DNA of 47,579 nt from Nodosilinea sp. LEGE 06152 (GCF_015207525.1 NZ_JADEWR010000002.1:428843-476421), one strand, 5' to 3'. Numbered from the stretch's first letter, positions 18,573 through 26,485 are shown. Numbers and translations are program-made. Notes: generated by a model from the letters alone, not told the origin.

Positions 18573-18847
18573 GGCTCTGTCCCTACCTATCCAACGTCTT
18601 TAGTGTAAGCAGGGTGCGCTAAAACCCAGCTCACACATCACCAAACGTTAGCCAGAGCGTGGGGGTTTACAACAAATCCGAATTGCATAACCCAGATTCC
18701 AAACAGGCGGTTTGCGTAGGGGCAAACGGTGTTTGCCTAGCCTAACCGGGGCTAGCCAAGACGGACTCAGTATTACACCTGTCTTCTCAATTGGTTCAAG
18801 GCTGGACCAGCGGCGGCTGAAGGCTTACTCTAGCCAGCTTCTGGAGA

Positions 18848-19396
18848 TTATTTAGTGGGTTGCAGAGCGTAGTAGAGCAAGGGGTGATCATTGACTACGG
18901 CTTGCCCTGTGCGCACCATCCCCAAACGCTCCAGAACCTGAATAGAGGCGATGTTGGGTTCATCAACATCAGCCACCACCTGCTCAAGTCCTAACTGATC
19001 GAAGGCGTAGCTCAAAACCGCCGCCGTTGCTTCTGTGACATAGCCTCGGCCCCAGAGCTGAGGTCGGGTGCCAAAGACAAGGCTGGGCGGCTGATCGGGA
19101 ACGGCGATTAGCCCAGAGAATCCGGCAATCGTCAGGGATGGGTCTGAGGGAGCGATCGCCTCCCCCGATCGCTCAAGCAACGGGCGCTCAAAAAACAGCC
19201 ACAGCCCGTAGCCCTGCTGGGCAAAGCTCTCATCGCTGGCCACCAAGAAGTCGCTGGCCTCCTGGCGGGAAAGGGTACGATCGTCAAAGAGAAACCGCCG
19301 CACGGCTGACTCGTTCCACAGCGATCGCACCAAGTCGAGGTCGGCCACAGTACTGGGCCGCAGCATCAGGCGCTCAGTGTGCAAAACCTGGGTCAT
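18848..19396 (-). CDS. GNAT acetyltransferase, RimJ/RimL-like
   Basis: A 182-residue GNAT protein of the ribosomal-protein N-acetyltransferase type. It starts MTQVLHTERLMLRPSTVADLD, typical of Acetyltransf_3, with acetyl-CoA-binding motif A in QLWGRGYVTEATAAVLSYAF and the end region DEPNIASIQVLERLGM. The substrate is unknown; relatives modify ribosomal proteins, other proteins, or small amines. It lies 12 bases downstream of the methyltransferase on the same strand, so the two are likely cotranscribed. Confidence 0.88.
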   Translation of the reverse strand: MTQVLHTERLMLRPSTVADLDLVRSLWNESAVRRFLFDDRTLSRQEASDFLVASDESFAQQGYGLWLFFERPLLERSGEAIAPSDPSLTIAGFSGLIAVPDQPPSLVFGTRPQLWGRGYVTEATAAVLSYAFDQLGLEQVVADVDEPNIASIQVLERLGMVRTGQAVVNDHPLLYYALQPTK

Positions 19397-19408
19397 GGCT
19401 TCTGCGGG

Positions 19409-20278
19409 CTAGGCGGGTTGAGGCAGGGGGAGGTCATCGGACTGGCGCTCGCCCTCGGGCTGCTCTATGCGCTCCGCCACCGGCAGCGGCTTGCGGCCAT
19501 AGCTCAGCTGGTTGAGCCAAAACACATCCTCCGTGCGCACCCGCTCAAACCCGGCATAGCCAAGCCAGGCATCCACATTGCCCTGGCCGTAGTCGCGAAT
19601 GAAGGGTTCCTCAAAAATGGTGCTGAGCCAGTCGGCGGCCCGCAGAGTGCGCTGGTTGCCGTCGAGCACCAGCATTTGCCCCCCAGGGGTCAGCAGCCGA
19701 AACGCCTCTGAGAGAATAGTTTTGGCCACTGCCGGGGGCGTTTCGTGGAAGAGCAGCGTGGCGCACACCACATCAAAAGAGGCCGCAGGCAGCCCCGTAG
19801 CCATGGCGTTACCGTGGCGAAATGCCACATCCACTGCCGCAGCCTTAGCTTTGTAGTCGGCCATCACCAGCATCTGGGGCGACAAATCCAGGCCCATCAC
19901 CTCCGCATTGGGAAAGTGCCGCTTCAGCATTAGCGTGGTGGTGCCGGTGCCACAACCCAGGTCTAAAATTCGCCGAGGCTCACCGTTGATAGCCTTGACC
20001 AGACTCTCGCGCACCCAGGTCTCGCCGGGGGGCAGCACGTATTGGGTAATGGGGTCGTAGGTGAGGGCGGCATCGACATTTAGGTAACCGTTCTTGATGC
20101 CGTGGAAGTTGCTGATTTTGTAGTAGTTGGGGTACACCACCTGGGGGTTGGTAAACTGGGCCACCCCGGCCTCCCAGTCGATACTGTCGCGCAGCCGCAG
20201 CAGGGCATCGCGATCGACCAGGTGCGAAAAGATCGGCGCTAAGAACTGCTCAAACAGGGTTTTAGACTGGGATGTCAT
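19409..20278 (-). CDS. Class I SAM-dependent methyltransferase
   Basis: The SAM-binding motif ILDLGCGTGTTTLMLKRHFP (about 103-122) is followed by EVMGLDLSPQML (acidic ribose ligand), the FDVVCATLLFHE motif, and LLTPGGQMLVLDG. The first 95 residues contain YYKISNFHGIKNGYLNVDAA, a pattern I associate with cyanobacterial methyltransferases of unknown substrate. Length is 289 residues with the start at 20278. The short C-terminal tail is acidic. It is followed by the GNAT gene, suggesting a two-gene unit for some small-molecule or protein modification. Confidence 0.87.
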   Translation of the reverse strand: MTSQSKTLFEQFLAPIFSHLVDRDALLRLRDSIDWEAGVAQFTNPQVVYPNYYKISNFHGIKNGYLNVDAALTYDPITQYVLPPGETWVRESLVKAINGEPRRILDLGCGTGTTTLMLKRHFPNAEVMGLDLSPQMLVMADYKAKAAAVDVAFRHGNAMATGLPAASFDVVCATLLFHETPPAVAKTILSEAFRLLTPGGQMLVLDGNQRTLRAADWLSTIFEEPFIRDYGQGNVDAWLGYAGFERVRTEDVFWLNQLSYGRKPLPVAERIEQPEGERQSDDLPLPQPA

Positions 20279-20437
20279 AGGTCAATATCAACGCCGCGCA
20301 AACTCCCCTCAGCCTAGCAAGTTCGTTTCTCGCTGGCCAGGGTAAAAGATACAAGCCAATCCACCACGGACTTTGCTCAAAAAGCCCTAGGGCTGTGGAA
20401 ATGTCATAATTTGAGGCACCAGCGGTACTGATATGCC

Positions 20438-20636
20438 ATGGCCACTACTACCCAGCGCCCGACCCTATTGGACATTCCAGAATATTGGATTGTAGACCCG
20501 CTGTTGGATTAAGTTGACCATCTGCATCTTTCTGGAGGGACGGTACGAGGCCACAAAATACCAGGGCCAGACTGTAGTTCAGCCGTCAATTCTTCCAAAG
20601 CTAACCTTAACCGTTGAGAGCATTCTGGAAGGCTAG
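20438..20636 (+). pseudogene. Uma2 family (DUF820) nuclease remnant
   Basis: ATG at 20438 begins MATTTQRPTLLD and runs into IPEYWIVDPLLD, the conserved C-terminal catalytic region of Uma2 proteins, then hits TAA. In another frame the sequence continues LTICIFLEGRYEATKYQGQ and VVQPSILPKLTLTVESILEG to a TAG at 20634, the expected end of the family. So the relic has lost its central two thirds, with the start joined almost directly to the end, and carries a frameshift. Intact Uma2 proteins are about 190 residues and abundant in cyanobacteria. Confidence 0.8.
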
Positions 20637-20786
20637 CTTCGCCTGATCTGATAAGTGCTTGAATATTGCGTTGGTCTGGTAGCTGAGGACATAAGCTGAT
20701 AGTTGAAAAGCTCAGCGCTGGGACACTACCGGCGCGCAATTGTTTTATATAAAGCCGGTGCTCACTATAGTCTGTGTCGAACGTCC

Positions 20787-21290
20787 ATGGAGCAACATAA
20801 TGTCTTTGCGCTACCGGGCTATAGGTTGAGGGTAGGTTCTAGCCTCGATCGCGCCACCGTGGTCAAGTTCATGGAGCGCACCTACAGCGAGCTGAATCCC
20901 CACCAGCCAATTGGCCACCTTGCTGACACCGTCGATCGCTTTCTCAGCCGCGCTACCCCCCTCTGGTGGATCGACGAGGCCATTGCTGACCACGCTGCTG
21001 GCCCGGTGGCGGGCCTCTGGCTGGGGCAGGCCACTGACCAGCGCACGGGGTTGCTCCATCCCTACGCGTTGCTGCTCTACGTGGTTCCCGCCCATCGACG
21101 GCGTGGTTTGGCTACGGCCCTGCTCAAGGTGGCCCACCATTGGGCACAGCAGCAGGGGCACAGGCAGATTAGCCTGCAAGTCTTTAGCGACAATCAGGCG
21201 GCCCAGGCGCTCTACACCAGCCTGGGCTACCAGAGCGAAGCGATCCTAATGAAGAAGGAGCTGCCCGAGGAGAAGGTGGAGGAAACCTGA
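20787..21290 (+). CDS. GNAT acetyltransferase
   Basis: A 167-residue GNAT protein. Motif A is VVPAHRRRGLATALLKVAHH (acetyl-CoA pyrophosphate loop RRRGLA), and the end DNQAAQALYTSLGYQSEAIL is the usual motif B. The N-terminal part (FMERTYSELNPHQPIGHLAD) resembles cyanobacterial acetyltransferases of unknown substrate. I take the ATG at 20787; the frame is open further upstream from a TTG at 20703, but that part runs through non-coding-like sequence. It is separated from the minus-strand immunity-like genes by a short convergent gap. Confidence 0.85.
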   Translation: MEQHNVFALPGYRLRVGSSLDRATVVKFMERTYSELNPHQPIGHLADTVDRFLSRATPLWWIDEAIADHAAGPVAGLWLGQATDQRTGLLHPYALLLYVVPAHRRRGLATALLKVAHHWAQQQGHRQISLQVFSDNQAAQALYTSLGYQSEAILMKKELPEEKVEET

Positions 21291-21351
21291 ATTTGCTGTT
21301 TGCGATCGCTCAGCCCATCTTGCATTATGAAAAGCGTATTACAAGGAAGAT

Positions 21352-21756
21352 TTAGCGAATATCTGCTTGCCCTTCCACCAAAGCTCGATATATGTTTTTG
21401 CGAGAATTCCCAGATTGGCGGGCCTGGTCAATATTTTCAAGTAAATAGTTAGTGATTGGCTTGCAGGACGGAATCAACTGAAATAACTTGTTACTAAATT
21501 CTTCATTTGGCCGGTTCGACAGAATCTCAAAGTCTTCCGGTGACAAAGAATAGCTGCCATCATTACTTGAACAGTACTCAAGATCGCGACTCAAGTGCTT
21601 AACTCGCAACAAGCTAGCTTCTTTATGCGATACGACTCTCATCGATTCCCACATAGCTCTTTCAGAATCGTTCATCAGCAACATCGGATCATTACACCCT
21701 GAGGTAATGATCGCGAGCGAAAATACCACTGGGGTAAAGGACAACGCTGAAGTCAT
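21352..21756 (-). CDS. Putative small lipoprotein, unknown function
   Basis: A 134-residue protein with a signal-peptide-like start (MTSALSFTPVVFSLAIITSG) and a Cys directly after Gly, a plausible lipobox although the -3 residue is Thr rather than Leu. The mature part is hydrophilic with no motif I recognise. Its base composition is clearly A+T-richer than chlI or the methyltransferase nearby. It is the last gene of the minus-strand set behind chlI-ruvC, 45 bases beyond the full-length frame of the immunity-like gene. A link to those genes is inferred only from position and composition. Confidence 0.55.
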   Translation of the reverse strand: MTSALSFTPVVFSLAIITSGCNDPMLLMNDSERAMWESMRVVSHKEASLLRVKHLSRDLEYCSSNDGSYSLSPEDFEILSNRPNEEFSNKLFQLIPSCKPITNYLLENIDQARQSGNSRKNIYRALVEGQADIR

Positions 21757-21852
21757 AAGAGACGCAAGTTCATCTAATTGTCTTATTCATTTAAGCACAA
21801 TTCACTTGCTTCTCCTGTCCTTTAGCCACTCTACGAAATCTTGATGATCCAT

Positions 21853-22065
21853 CTAGCCATAACTTCGACTAACGCTATCAGGATTTTCATCAACCCAGTC
21901 TAATTTCTCTTGAACAGAACCAAAAAATTCACTCTCTTCATCATTTAGAGCAGAGTTTGGTACCTCATCAAGATAAAAGTCATAATAATCTTTCTCAAAT
22001 TCAGGAACACCATACTTGCCAGCTACTAAGGTATTTATCATAGACAATAATTTATATTCATTCAT
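21853..22065 (-). CDS. Colicin-immunity-like small protein, amber-truncated
   Basis: The 70-residue product (MNEYKLLSMINTLVAGKYGV, then EFEKDYYDFYLDEVPN) resembles small immunity proteins of the colicin-immunity type in its pattern of a helical start, GKYGVPEFE, and an acidic second half; I am moderately sure. The frame stops at TAG (21853-21855) after SRSYG, but in the same frame the sequence goes on MDHQDFVEWLKDRRSK to a TGA at 21802, a natural-looking end for this family. The gene therefore appears truncated by an amber codon, giving 70 instead of 87 residues. It is strongly A+T-rich (20 of 60 G+C in the line from 21901). It starts six bases after the TPR gene. Confidence 0.55.
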   Translation of the reverse strand: MNEYKLLSMINTLVAGKYGVPEFEKDYYDFYLDEVPNSALNDEESEFFGSVQEKLDWVDENPDSVSRSYG

Positions 22066-22071
22066 GGCTTT

Positions 22072-22524
22072 CTATTCAACGTTTCTCATAAAAGCTTTGA
22101 GGTATTCATAGTATTTAGGATTTTCGTCTTCGAAGATTTCTTTGCCGCCACCCAAGTATGCTCTCGCTAGTTCGTCCCTTGCTTTGTCAAGGTTATTTAA
22201 CTCAAATAACGCCTGTCCCAACCTTAAGTGTATAAATGCATTGCCAATTGCTTTTGGGCAATACATTGCCTCCTCTAAAGCACGTAGAGCATTTATGTAG
22301 TCTCGTGCAAGAAAATACGTGTCTCCGATTGCGGTCAGCAACCAAGTGGAGGCTTTGTAGTTCTCAAAGGGTTCAGGGATTAAGTCAAATGCTTTGTGAT
22401 ACTGCTCTATGGCCTTTGAGTACTCTTTTTTCTCTAAGTAACTATTGCCTATCTCTGACAACTCACGGATATGTTCATAAATATCATTATCGATCCCACC
22501 ATTAGCAGCCTCGTCACCATCCAT
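22072..22524 (-). CDS. TPR protein, immunity-associated type
   Basis: A 150-residue protein of tandem tetratricopeptide-like helices: YLEKKEYSKAIEQYHKAFDL, TAIGDTYFLARDYINALRAL, FIHLRLGQALFELNNLDKAR. It ends ELARAYLGGGKEIFEDENPK, a signature I associate with short TPR proteins found as immunity or accessory genes beside Rhs and other polymorphic toxins. No toxin gene is present nearby. It begins nine bases after the ruvC stop, so it is probably transcribed from the chlI-ruvC promoter. Composition is A+T-richer than ruvC, which suggests acquisition. Confidence 0.75.
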   Translation of the reverse strand: MDGDEAANGGIDNDIYEHIRELSEIGNSYLEKKEYSKAIEQYHKAFDLIPEPFENYKASTWLLTAIGDTYFLARDYINALRALEEAMYCPKAIGNAFIHLRLGQALFELNNLDKARDELARAYLGGGKEIFEDENPKYYEYLKAFMRNVE

Positions 22525-22533
22525 AGCACCACC

Positions 22534-23034
22534 CTAGCGCTGATACCAGGCCGCCAGCGCCAGCGCCAGCCCATCCGCCGCATCGTCAGGGCGAGGGATG
22601 CGGTCTAGACTCAGCTCACGGGCCACCGCCTGCTGCACTTCAGCCTTGTCGGCATTGCCGTAGCCCGTTAGCGCCTGCTTCACCTGGGCTGGGGTGAACT
22701 CAACAAAGGGTAGGCTGTGCTGGGCCAGCACCAGCATCACCACCCCCCGCGCCTGGGCGACCAAAATTGTGTTGCCCATGCGATAAAAAAAGAATTTTTC
22801 GATCGCCACTAAATCCGGCTTGTACAGCTCTAGCAAGCTGTGCAGATCGGTGTAGATAGTGCAGAGGCGATCGCCTACCGGAGTCTTGGCCGGGGTTTCA
22901 ATCACGCCAAAATCGACCACTGCGGCTTCGGCATGGGTGCCAGCGGCTTGGGGGGCCGAAAGATCGGCCCCGTCGATTACCCCAAACCCTAGAATGGCTA
23001 GCCCTGGGTCAAGCCCGAGAATGCGCTGACCCAC
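22534..23034 (-). CDS. ruvC: Holliday junction endonuclease RuvC
   Basis: RuvC cleaves Holliday junctions with RuvAB. The four acidic catalytic residues are visible: Asp9 in ILGLDPG, Glu79 in VAIEKFFF, and Asp151 and Asp154 in [12 protein letters not shown]. The junction-binding aromatic pair lies in KFFFYRMGN. The length of 166 residues is normal. The start is a GTG at 23034 (GTGGGTCAGCGC); no in-frame ATG lies nearby. It follows chlI by eight bases, so the pair forms one transcription unit. Confidence 0.95.
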   Translation of the reverse strand: MGQRILGLDPGLAILGFGVIDGADLSAPQAAGTHAEAAVVDFGVIETPAKTPVGDRLCTIYTDLHSLLELYKPDLVAIEKFFFYRMGNTILVAQARGVVMLVLAQHSLPFVEFTPAQVKQALTGYGNADKAEVQQAVARELSLDRIPRPDDAADGLALALAAWYQR

Positions 23035-23042
23035 GGCGATGC

Positions 23043-24173
23043 TTACCGAGCCCCCACGGGCTGGCGACCGTTGACCGCCGCTTCGTCAGGGTCGGCCAGG
23101 CCGAAGACCTTGCAGAACACTTTCTCAACCTTGTAGCCCGAGTCGATGCTCTCTAGGGGGTCTTTGCGCAGGCGGTGGCGCAGGCAGAGCACAATCACCC
23201 GCTTGATGTCGTCGAGGGTGACTTCAGTGCGGCCCTCGTAGGCAGCGATCGCCTTAGCGGCCCGGTTGGTAACGATGTCGCCCCGCAGGCCGTCCACGTC
23301 CAGTTCGGCGCAGACTTCGGAGATGCGCACCCGGTCCTCGTAGTCGAGGGTGACTGAGGGCAGGCGCTTTTGGGCCTCAACCAGCTTGGCCTGGAGGGCT
23401 TCCTGCTCGGCCTGGTGCTTGGTCAGGTAGGCAGCGGGGTCTTGGTCAAACTCCGAGCGCTGCTCCACAATCTGCACCCGCAGCTCGGGGTCGCGCACGG
23501 TGCGAATTTCGGCGTGCATCCCGAAGCGATCGAGCAGCTGGGGCCGCAGTTCGCCTTCCTCGGGGTTGCCCGAGCCCACCAGCACAAACTGAGCCGGGTG
23601 GCGAATGGAGATGCCCTCGCGCTCCACGGTGTTCCAGCCCGAGGCGGCGGAGTCGAGCAGCACATCGACGAGGTGGTCGTCGAGCAGGTTAACCTCGTCT
23701 ACGTAGAGAATGCCGCGATTGGCCTTGGCCAGCAGACCCGGCTCAAAGGCTTTGACCCCCTCAGAGAGGGCTTTTTCGATGTCGATGGTGCCGCAGACCC
23801 GGTCTTCGGTAGCGCCCAAGGGCAGATCGACCATGGGCACTTTTTTGAGCGCTACGGGCAGGTCGTCGGTGCCGCGCTCGGCCCATACGTCACGATCCTG
23901 GGGTGAGCGGCTGAAGGGGTCATCGGCTACGACCTCGATCTCGGGCAGCAGGTCGGCTAGGGCGCGAATGGTGGTGGATTTGCCGGTGCCGCGATCGCCC
24001 ATGATCATCACCCCGCCAATTTTGGGGTCGATGACATTCAGCAGCAGGGCCAGCTTCATGTCGTCTTGGCCGATCACGGCGGTGAAGGGAAATACCGCGC
24101 GGCGGGCGGGGGCAAAGGAGGCCGAAGGGGTCGCAACAGTAGAATTCACAGGCGTTTCAAAAGATGACGGCAA
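23043..24173 (-). CDS. chlI: Magnesium chelatase ATPase subunit ChlI
   Basis: ChlI is the AAA+ motor of Mg-chelatase, which inserts Mg into protoporphyrin IX with ChlD and ChlH at the start of chlorophyll synthesis. Present: [19 protein letters not shown], Walker [11 protein letters not shown] (58-67), Walker [14 protein letters not shown], sensor motif [20 protein letters not shown], and the C-terminal lid region [15 protein letters not shown]. The full length is 376 residues. The frame opens at TTG 24173; a GTG at 24149 is also possible, and no clear ribosome-binding site chooses between them. The gene leads a minus-strand unit that continues into ruvC and the immunity-like genes. Confidence 0.95.
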   Translation of the reverse strand: MPSSFETPVNSTVATPSASFAPARRAVFPFTAVIGQDDMKLALLLNVIDPKIGGVMIMGDRGTGKSTTIRALADLLPEIEVVADDPFSRSPQDRDVWAERGTDDLPVALKKVPMVDLPLGATEDRVCGTIDIEKALSEGVKAFEPGLLAKANRGILYVDEVNLLDDHLVDVLLDSAASGWNTVEREGISIRHPAQFVLVGSGNPEEGELRPQLLDRFGMHAEIRTVRDPELRVQIVEQRSEFDQDPAAYLTKHQAEQEALQAKLVEAQKRLPSVTLDYEDRVRISEVCAELDVDGLRGDIVTNRAAKAIAAYEGRTEVTLDDIKRVIVLCLRHRLRKDPLESIDSGYKVEKVFCKVFGLADPDEAAVNGRQPVGAR

Positions 24174-24468
24174 ATTTTTAGAATAAATTCCATTGTGCCA
24201 CAGTACCTGCGCCCCTTCGGCCCAGCCCGACGCACAAAGAGCGATTGCTTACCACTATTGGCCATAGGCCGACCGGGAGGACTGTTGTGGATGCTGCCCG
24301 CAAATCACATACAAGGCGGCCGAAGCTCAAGAGAACTTGAGCCGCTGAACCCAGGTGGACAGGTGGTTAGACCGCCATAGGCCTGCCTTATCATTCGTAT
24401 GAGGAATATTCGGGGGAAAGTTTTCCTCTAAATACAAGTCATGCCTTGAAAGAAGTTGCAGCACGAGG

Positions 24469-24519
24469 TTGACAACGACAAATTTTACACATAGAATTGA
24501 ATAGTTCATAGATTGAACT
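24469..24519 (+). promoter_or_regulatory. marR promoter with palindromic operator
   Basis: A near-consensus sigma-70 promoter, TTGACA (24469-24474), 17 bases, TAGAAT (24492-24497), precedes marR. Directly after it is the dyad AGTTCA-TAGAT-TGAACT (24503-24519), which covers the expected transcription start. The half-site GTTCA recurs in the operators between marR and the dehydrogenase, so autorepression by the MarR protein is likely. The rest of the spacer (24174-24468) shows no gene; it contains a small dyad GCTCAAG/CTTGAGC near 24326. Confidence 0.75.
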
Positions 24520-24538
24520 TTTTAGATTCTGAAGCACT

Positions 24539-24988
24539 GTGGGCAAAGCAGACGAGTTAACGAAATATATTGCCACTCTTGCTGACCTCTTCGAGGTGGC
24601 GCAGGAGAGTTCAGGTGGAGCGGTTAACCTTAATAAGCAAGAATGTCGTGTCATTAATGTTGTTGGGCAGGCCCAGCCGCTTATGATGCGTGAGATTGCT
24701 GAAAGAGCCAAACTCAGCATCACTAACACGACTGGAATTGTGGATAGGTTGGTCAAAAGAAAGTGTCTGCGCCGCGATCGCTCTGACGAAGATAGACGAA
24801 TAGTCAAAGTTTCTCTTACACCCGAAGGAGAGAAGATTTATGCACTAGAGATTGAGAATTATCGGAGGGTTAGTCAAGCTATTCTTGATGGTTTAGATGA
24901 CCCAGAACAACAAGAGATGCTGCGGATGATGCGAAAAGTAGCAGTACATCTCAATCAGCAAAAAGCCGATCTGCTGAGAAGTTTTTAG
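24539..24988 (+). CDS. MarR family transcriptional regulator
   Basis: A 149-residue winged-helix protein. The recognition region is MREIAERAKLSITNTTGIVD, then RLVKRKCLRRDRSDEDRRIV (the DRSDEDRR wing of the MarR family) and KVSLTPEGEKIY. It starts at GTG 24539, about 41 bases after the -10 box. The gene is A+T-rich relative to its surroundings (23 of 60 G+C in the line from 24841). It faces the same way as the adjacent dehydrogenase, and shared GTTCA palindromes around both suggest it represses itself and the dehydrogenase, responding to an unknown ligand. Confidence 0.92.
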   Translation: MGKADELTKYIATLADLFEVAQESSGGAVNLNKQECRVINVVGQAQPLMMREIAERAKLSITNTTGIVDRLVKRKCLRRDRSDEDRRIVKVSLTPEGEKIYALEIENYRRVSQAILDGLDDPEQQEMLRMMRKVAVHLNQQKADLLRSF

Positions 24989-24995
24989 TTTTTTT

Positions 24996-25046
24996 AACCA
25001 TAAAGTTCAATTTTTGAACTTTTCAACAAATGAACTTTATGGTTCA
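24996..25046 (+). promoter_or_regulatory. Nested inverted repeats: candidate MarR operators and dehydrogenase promoter
   Basis: Three overlapping dyads: an outer perfect 14-base repeat (AACCATAAAGTTCA, 24996-25009, with its complement at 25031-25044); an inner repeat AAAGTTCAA/TTGAACTTT (25002-25010 and 25014-25022); and TGAAC...GTTCA (25031-25035 and 25042-25046). A weak promoter, TTGAAC (25014) with TTTATG (25036), falls inside. Binding here would block it. The outer and inner pairs use the same left arm, so as RNA they would be mutually exclusive hairpins. An AGGAG ribosome site follows at about 25057. Confidence 0.7.
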
Positions 25047-25069
25047 TCAATCAAATTAGGAGAAAAACC

Positions 25070-25852
25070 ATGCAATATGTTGGAAAAACTGCTCTTATTA
25101 CTGGCGCATCCAGTGGAATTGGAGAATCGTTTGCTCACGAATTAGCAGAACGAAAAATGAATCTTGTTCTTGTAGCCCGCTCGGAAGGCAAGCTACAGGC
25201 TCTAGCAACCCAACTTCGCGATCGCTACAGCATCAATGTCGAAGTCATTGCGGCCGATCTCAGCCGCGAAGGAGAAGGCTTTCGGGTTTATGATCAGGCG
25301 CAAGCAAAACAATTGCATGTTGATATGCTCGTTAATAACGCTGGCTTCAGCACTCACGGAGCGTTCGAGTCGATTTTGCCTGATAAAGACCATCGGCAAG
25401 CCATGCTCAACGTGGTTTCTATCGTTGATTTAACTCATGCGTTCATTCCAGGCATGCTGGCGAAGGGTGAAGGCAGCATTATCAATATTGGTTCGACAAC
25501 AAGTTTCTACCCACTACCTCATCAAGCCGTATACGCAGCCACTAAAGCATTTGTCCTTTCATTCAGCGAAGCATTGTGGATTGAGTACCGCAAACGAGGA
25601 ATTAAAGTGCTAGCTTTATGCCCAGGTGCAACAAATACAGATTTCTTCAACGCAATGGAACGTGATGTTGTGGCTGGGAAACATTCCCCGCAGAAAGTCG
25701 TTCGCGTTGGACTATCTGCTTTGGAGCACAATAGGCATTATGTGATTCCCGGTTTTAAAAATTCCATGGAGTCAAACATTTTGCCGCGCCTACTGCCGCG
25801 TGCGGCGATGGCGACTCTAGTTGAAAGTGTAAGTCAACGTGCCTTTAAGTAA
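25070..25852 (+). CDS. Short-chain dehydrogenase/reductase
   Basis: A classical SDR of 260 residues: cofactor loop TGASSGIG (11-18), NNAG (89-92), catalytic Ser142, Tyr155 and Lys159 in SFYPLPHQAVYAATK, and PGATNTDFF after the active site. Arg37 after the second beta strand (LVLVARSEGKL) suggests NADP(H). The substrate is unknown. The ATG at 25070 follows an AGGAG. It is preceded by a likely MarR operator and followed after 16 bases by an attC-like site, the arrangement of a mobile gene cassette. Confidence 0.93.
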   Translation: MQYVGKTALITGASSGIGESFAHELAERKMNLVLVARSEGKLQALATQLRDRYSINVEVIAADLSREGEGFRVYDQAQAKQLHVDMLVNNAGFSTHGAFESILPDKDHRQAMLNVVSIVDLTHAFIPGMLAKGEGSIINIGSTTSFYPLPHQAVYAATKAFVLSFSEALWIEYRKRGIKVLALCPGATNTDFFNAMERDVVAGKHSPQKVVRVGLSALEHNRHYVIPGFKNSMESNILPRLLPRAAMATLVESVSQRAFK

Positions 25853-25868
25853 ATCGCCGACAAAGGCC

Positions 25869-25956
25869 GCATAACAATCCGGTTAGAGCGGACTTTAGAA
25901 ATAAGGTAATTCTGTAGCAAGAGTTGTCGGCAGTCGCTCAACCGGAACGTTAGAAC
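25869..25956 (+). other. attC-like recombination site
   Basis: The left half GCATAACAATCCGGTTAGAG (25869 onward, continuing CGGAC) and right half GTCGCTCAACCGGAACGTTA (25933 onward, ending GAAC) are imperfect inverted complements. Folded, they pair TAAC with GTTA, leave two unpaired central-spacer bases, pair TCCGGTT with AACCGGA, and leave single unpaired bases (A and G) on one arm only. R'' (ATAAC) and R' (GTTAGAA) fit the attC boxes except at one outer base. Asymmetric bulges plus the unpaired spacer are the diagnostic features of integron attC sites. No integrase gene is in the window. Confidence 0.72.
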
Positions 25957-26072
25957 GAAGAGTTTATTACTCGATACAACAGTTTGGCGTTTCTAGCTCT
26001 TTCTTAGATTAAAATGCACTATCTGTTGAACAAACTGTCGCATTAAGCACTGGATTGCCTCAACAAGAGCAC

Positions 26073-26108
26073 AAAAAAGGTGCGCCAGTATTCTCCATGA
26101 CGCACCTT
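26073..26108 (-). terminator. Rho-independent terminator of the parM-parR unit
   Basis: Stem AAGGTGCG (26077-26084) and CGCACCTT (26101-26108) with a 16-base loop. Read on the minus strand it is followed by a run of six T, placing it 39 bases after the parR stop. Confidence 0.8.
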
Positions 26109-26146
26109 AATAGATGAACTGAATTGTTACCAGCATTCTGCTAATT

Positions 26147-26485
26147 TCAAAGCGCTAACAGTTGATCCAACGCATCTAGCGCCTCGCACTTAGGAGTATT
26201 AGGGGTCGATCGCCTGGTCTGAGGGGGTTGTGTTTCACCATAGTTGGGAAGAGTAGCTTCCCGAACGGCAAAACTATCTCCCCCTTCGGCGGGGCGACCG
26301 TAAAGGTAGTCGTCGCAGTAGCGGCGAAACACGGCTTCTACAGCAGCGCGAGCGTTCTTAAGGCCCCACTCGGCAGCGATGCGATCGGCTTTTTCGAGCA
26401 CATCCGGGCTGAGGCGAACTTTGTTGTCTTGGCGGGTGCGGTGACTCGCCATAGGAATGTTTTGGGCTACTTGGTGGTCATGCAT
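26147..26485 (-). CDS. ParR-like partner of the actin-like ATPase
   Basis: A 112-residue protein whose N-terminal half (NKVRLSPDVLEKADRIAAEW) looks like a ribbon-helix-helix DNA-binding domain; the rest is Pro/Thr-rich and probably disordered, ending in a short hydrophobic helix (LDALDQLLAL) of the sort that could contact the filament. Position directly after a ParM-like gene is the basis for calling it ParR-like. The start is either ATG 26485, overlapping the parM end by 19 bases, or ATG 26452 with a 14-base gap. A terminator follows the stop. Confidence 0.65.
   Translation of the reverse strand: MHDHQVAQNIPMASHRTRQDNKVRLSPDVLEKADRIAAEWGLKNARAAVEAVFRRYCDDYLYGRPAEGGDSFAVREATLPNYGETQPPQTRRSTPNTPKCEALDALDQLLAL

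Noticed and set aside
24174..24468. Second attC site bounding the MarR-SDR unit on the left
   Set aside because: Only a GTTAGAC box near 24366 fits; I could not find a complementary left half with the expected bulges.
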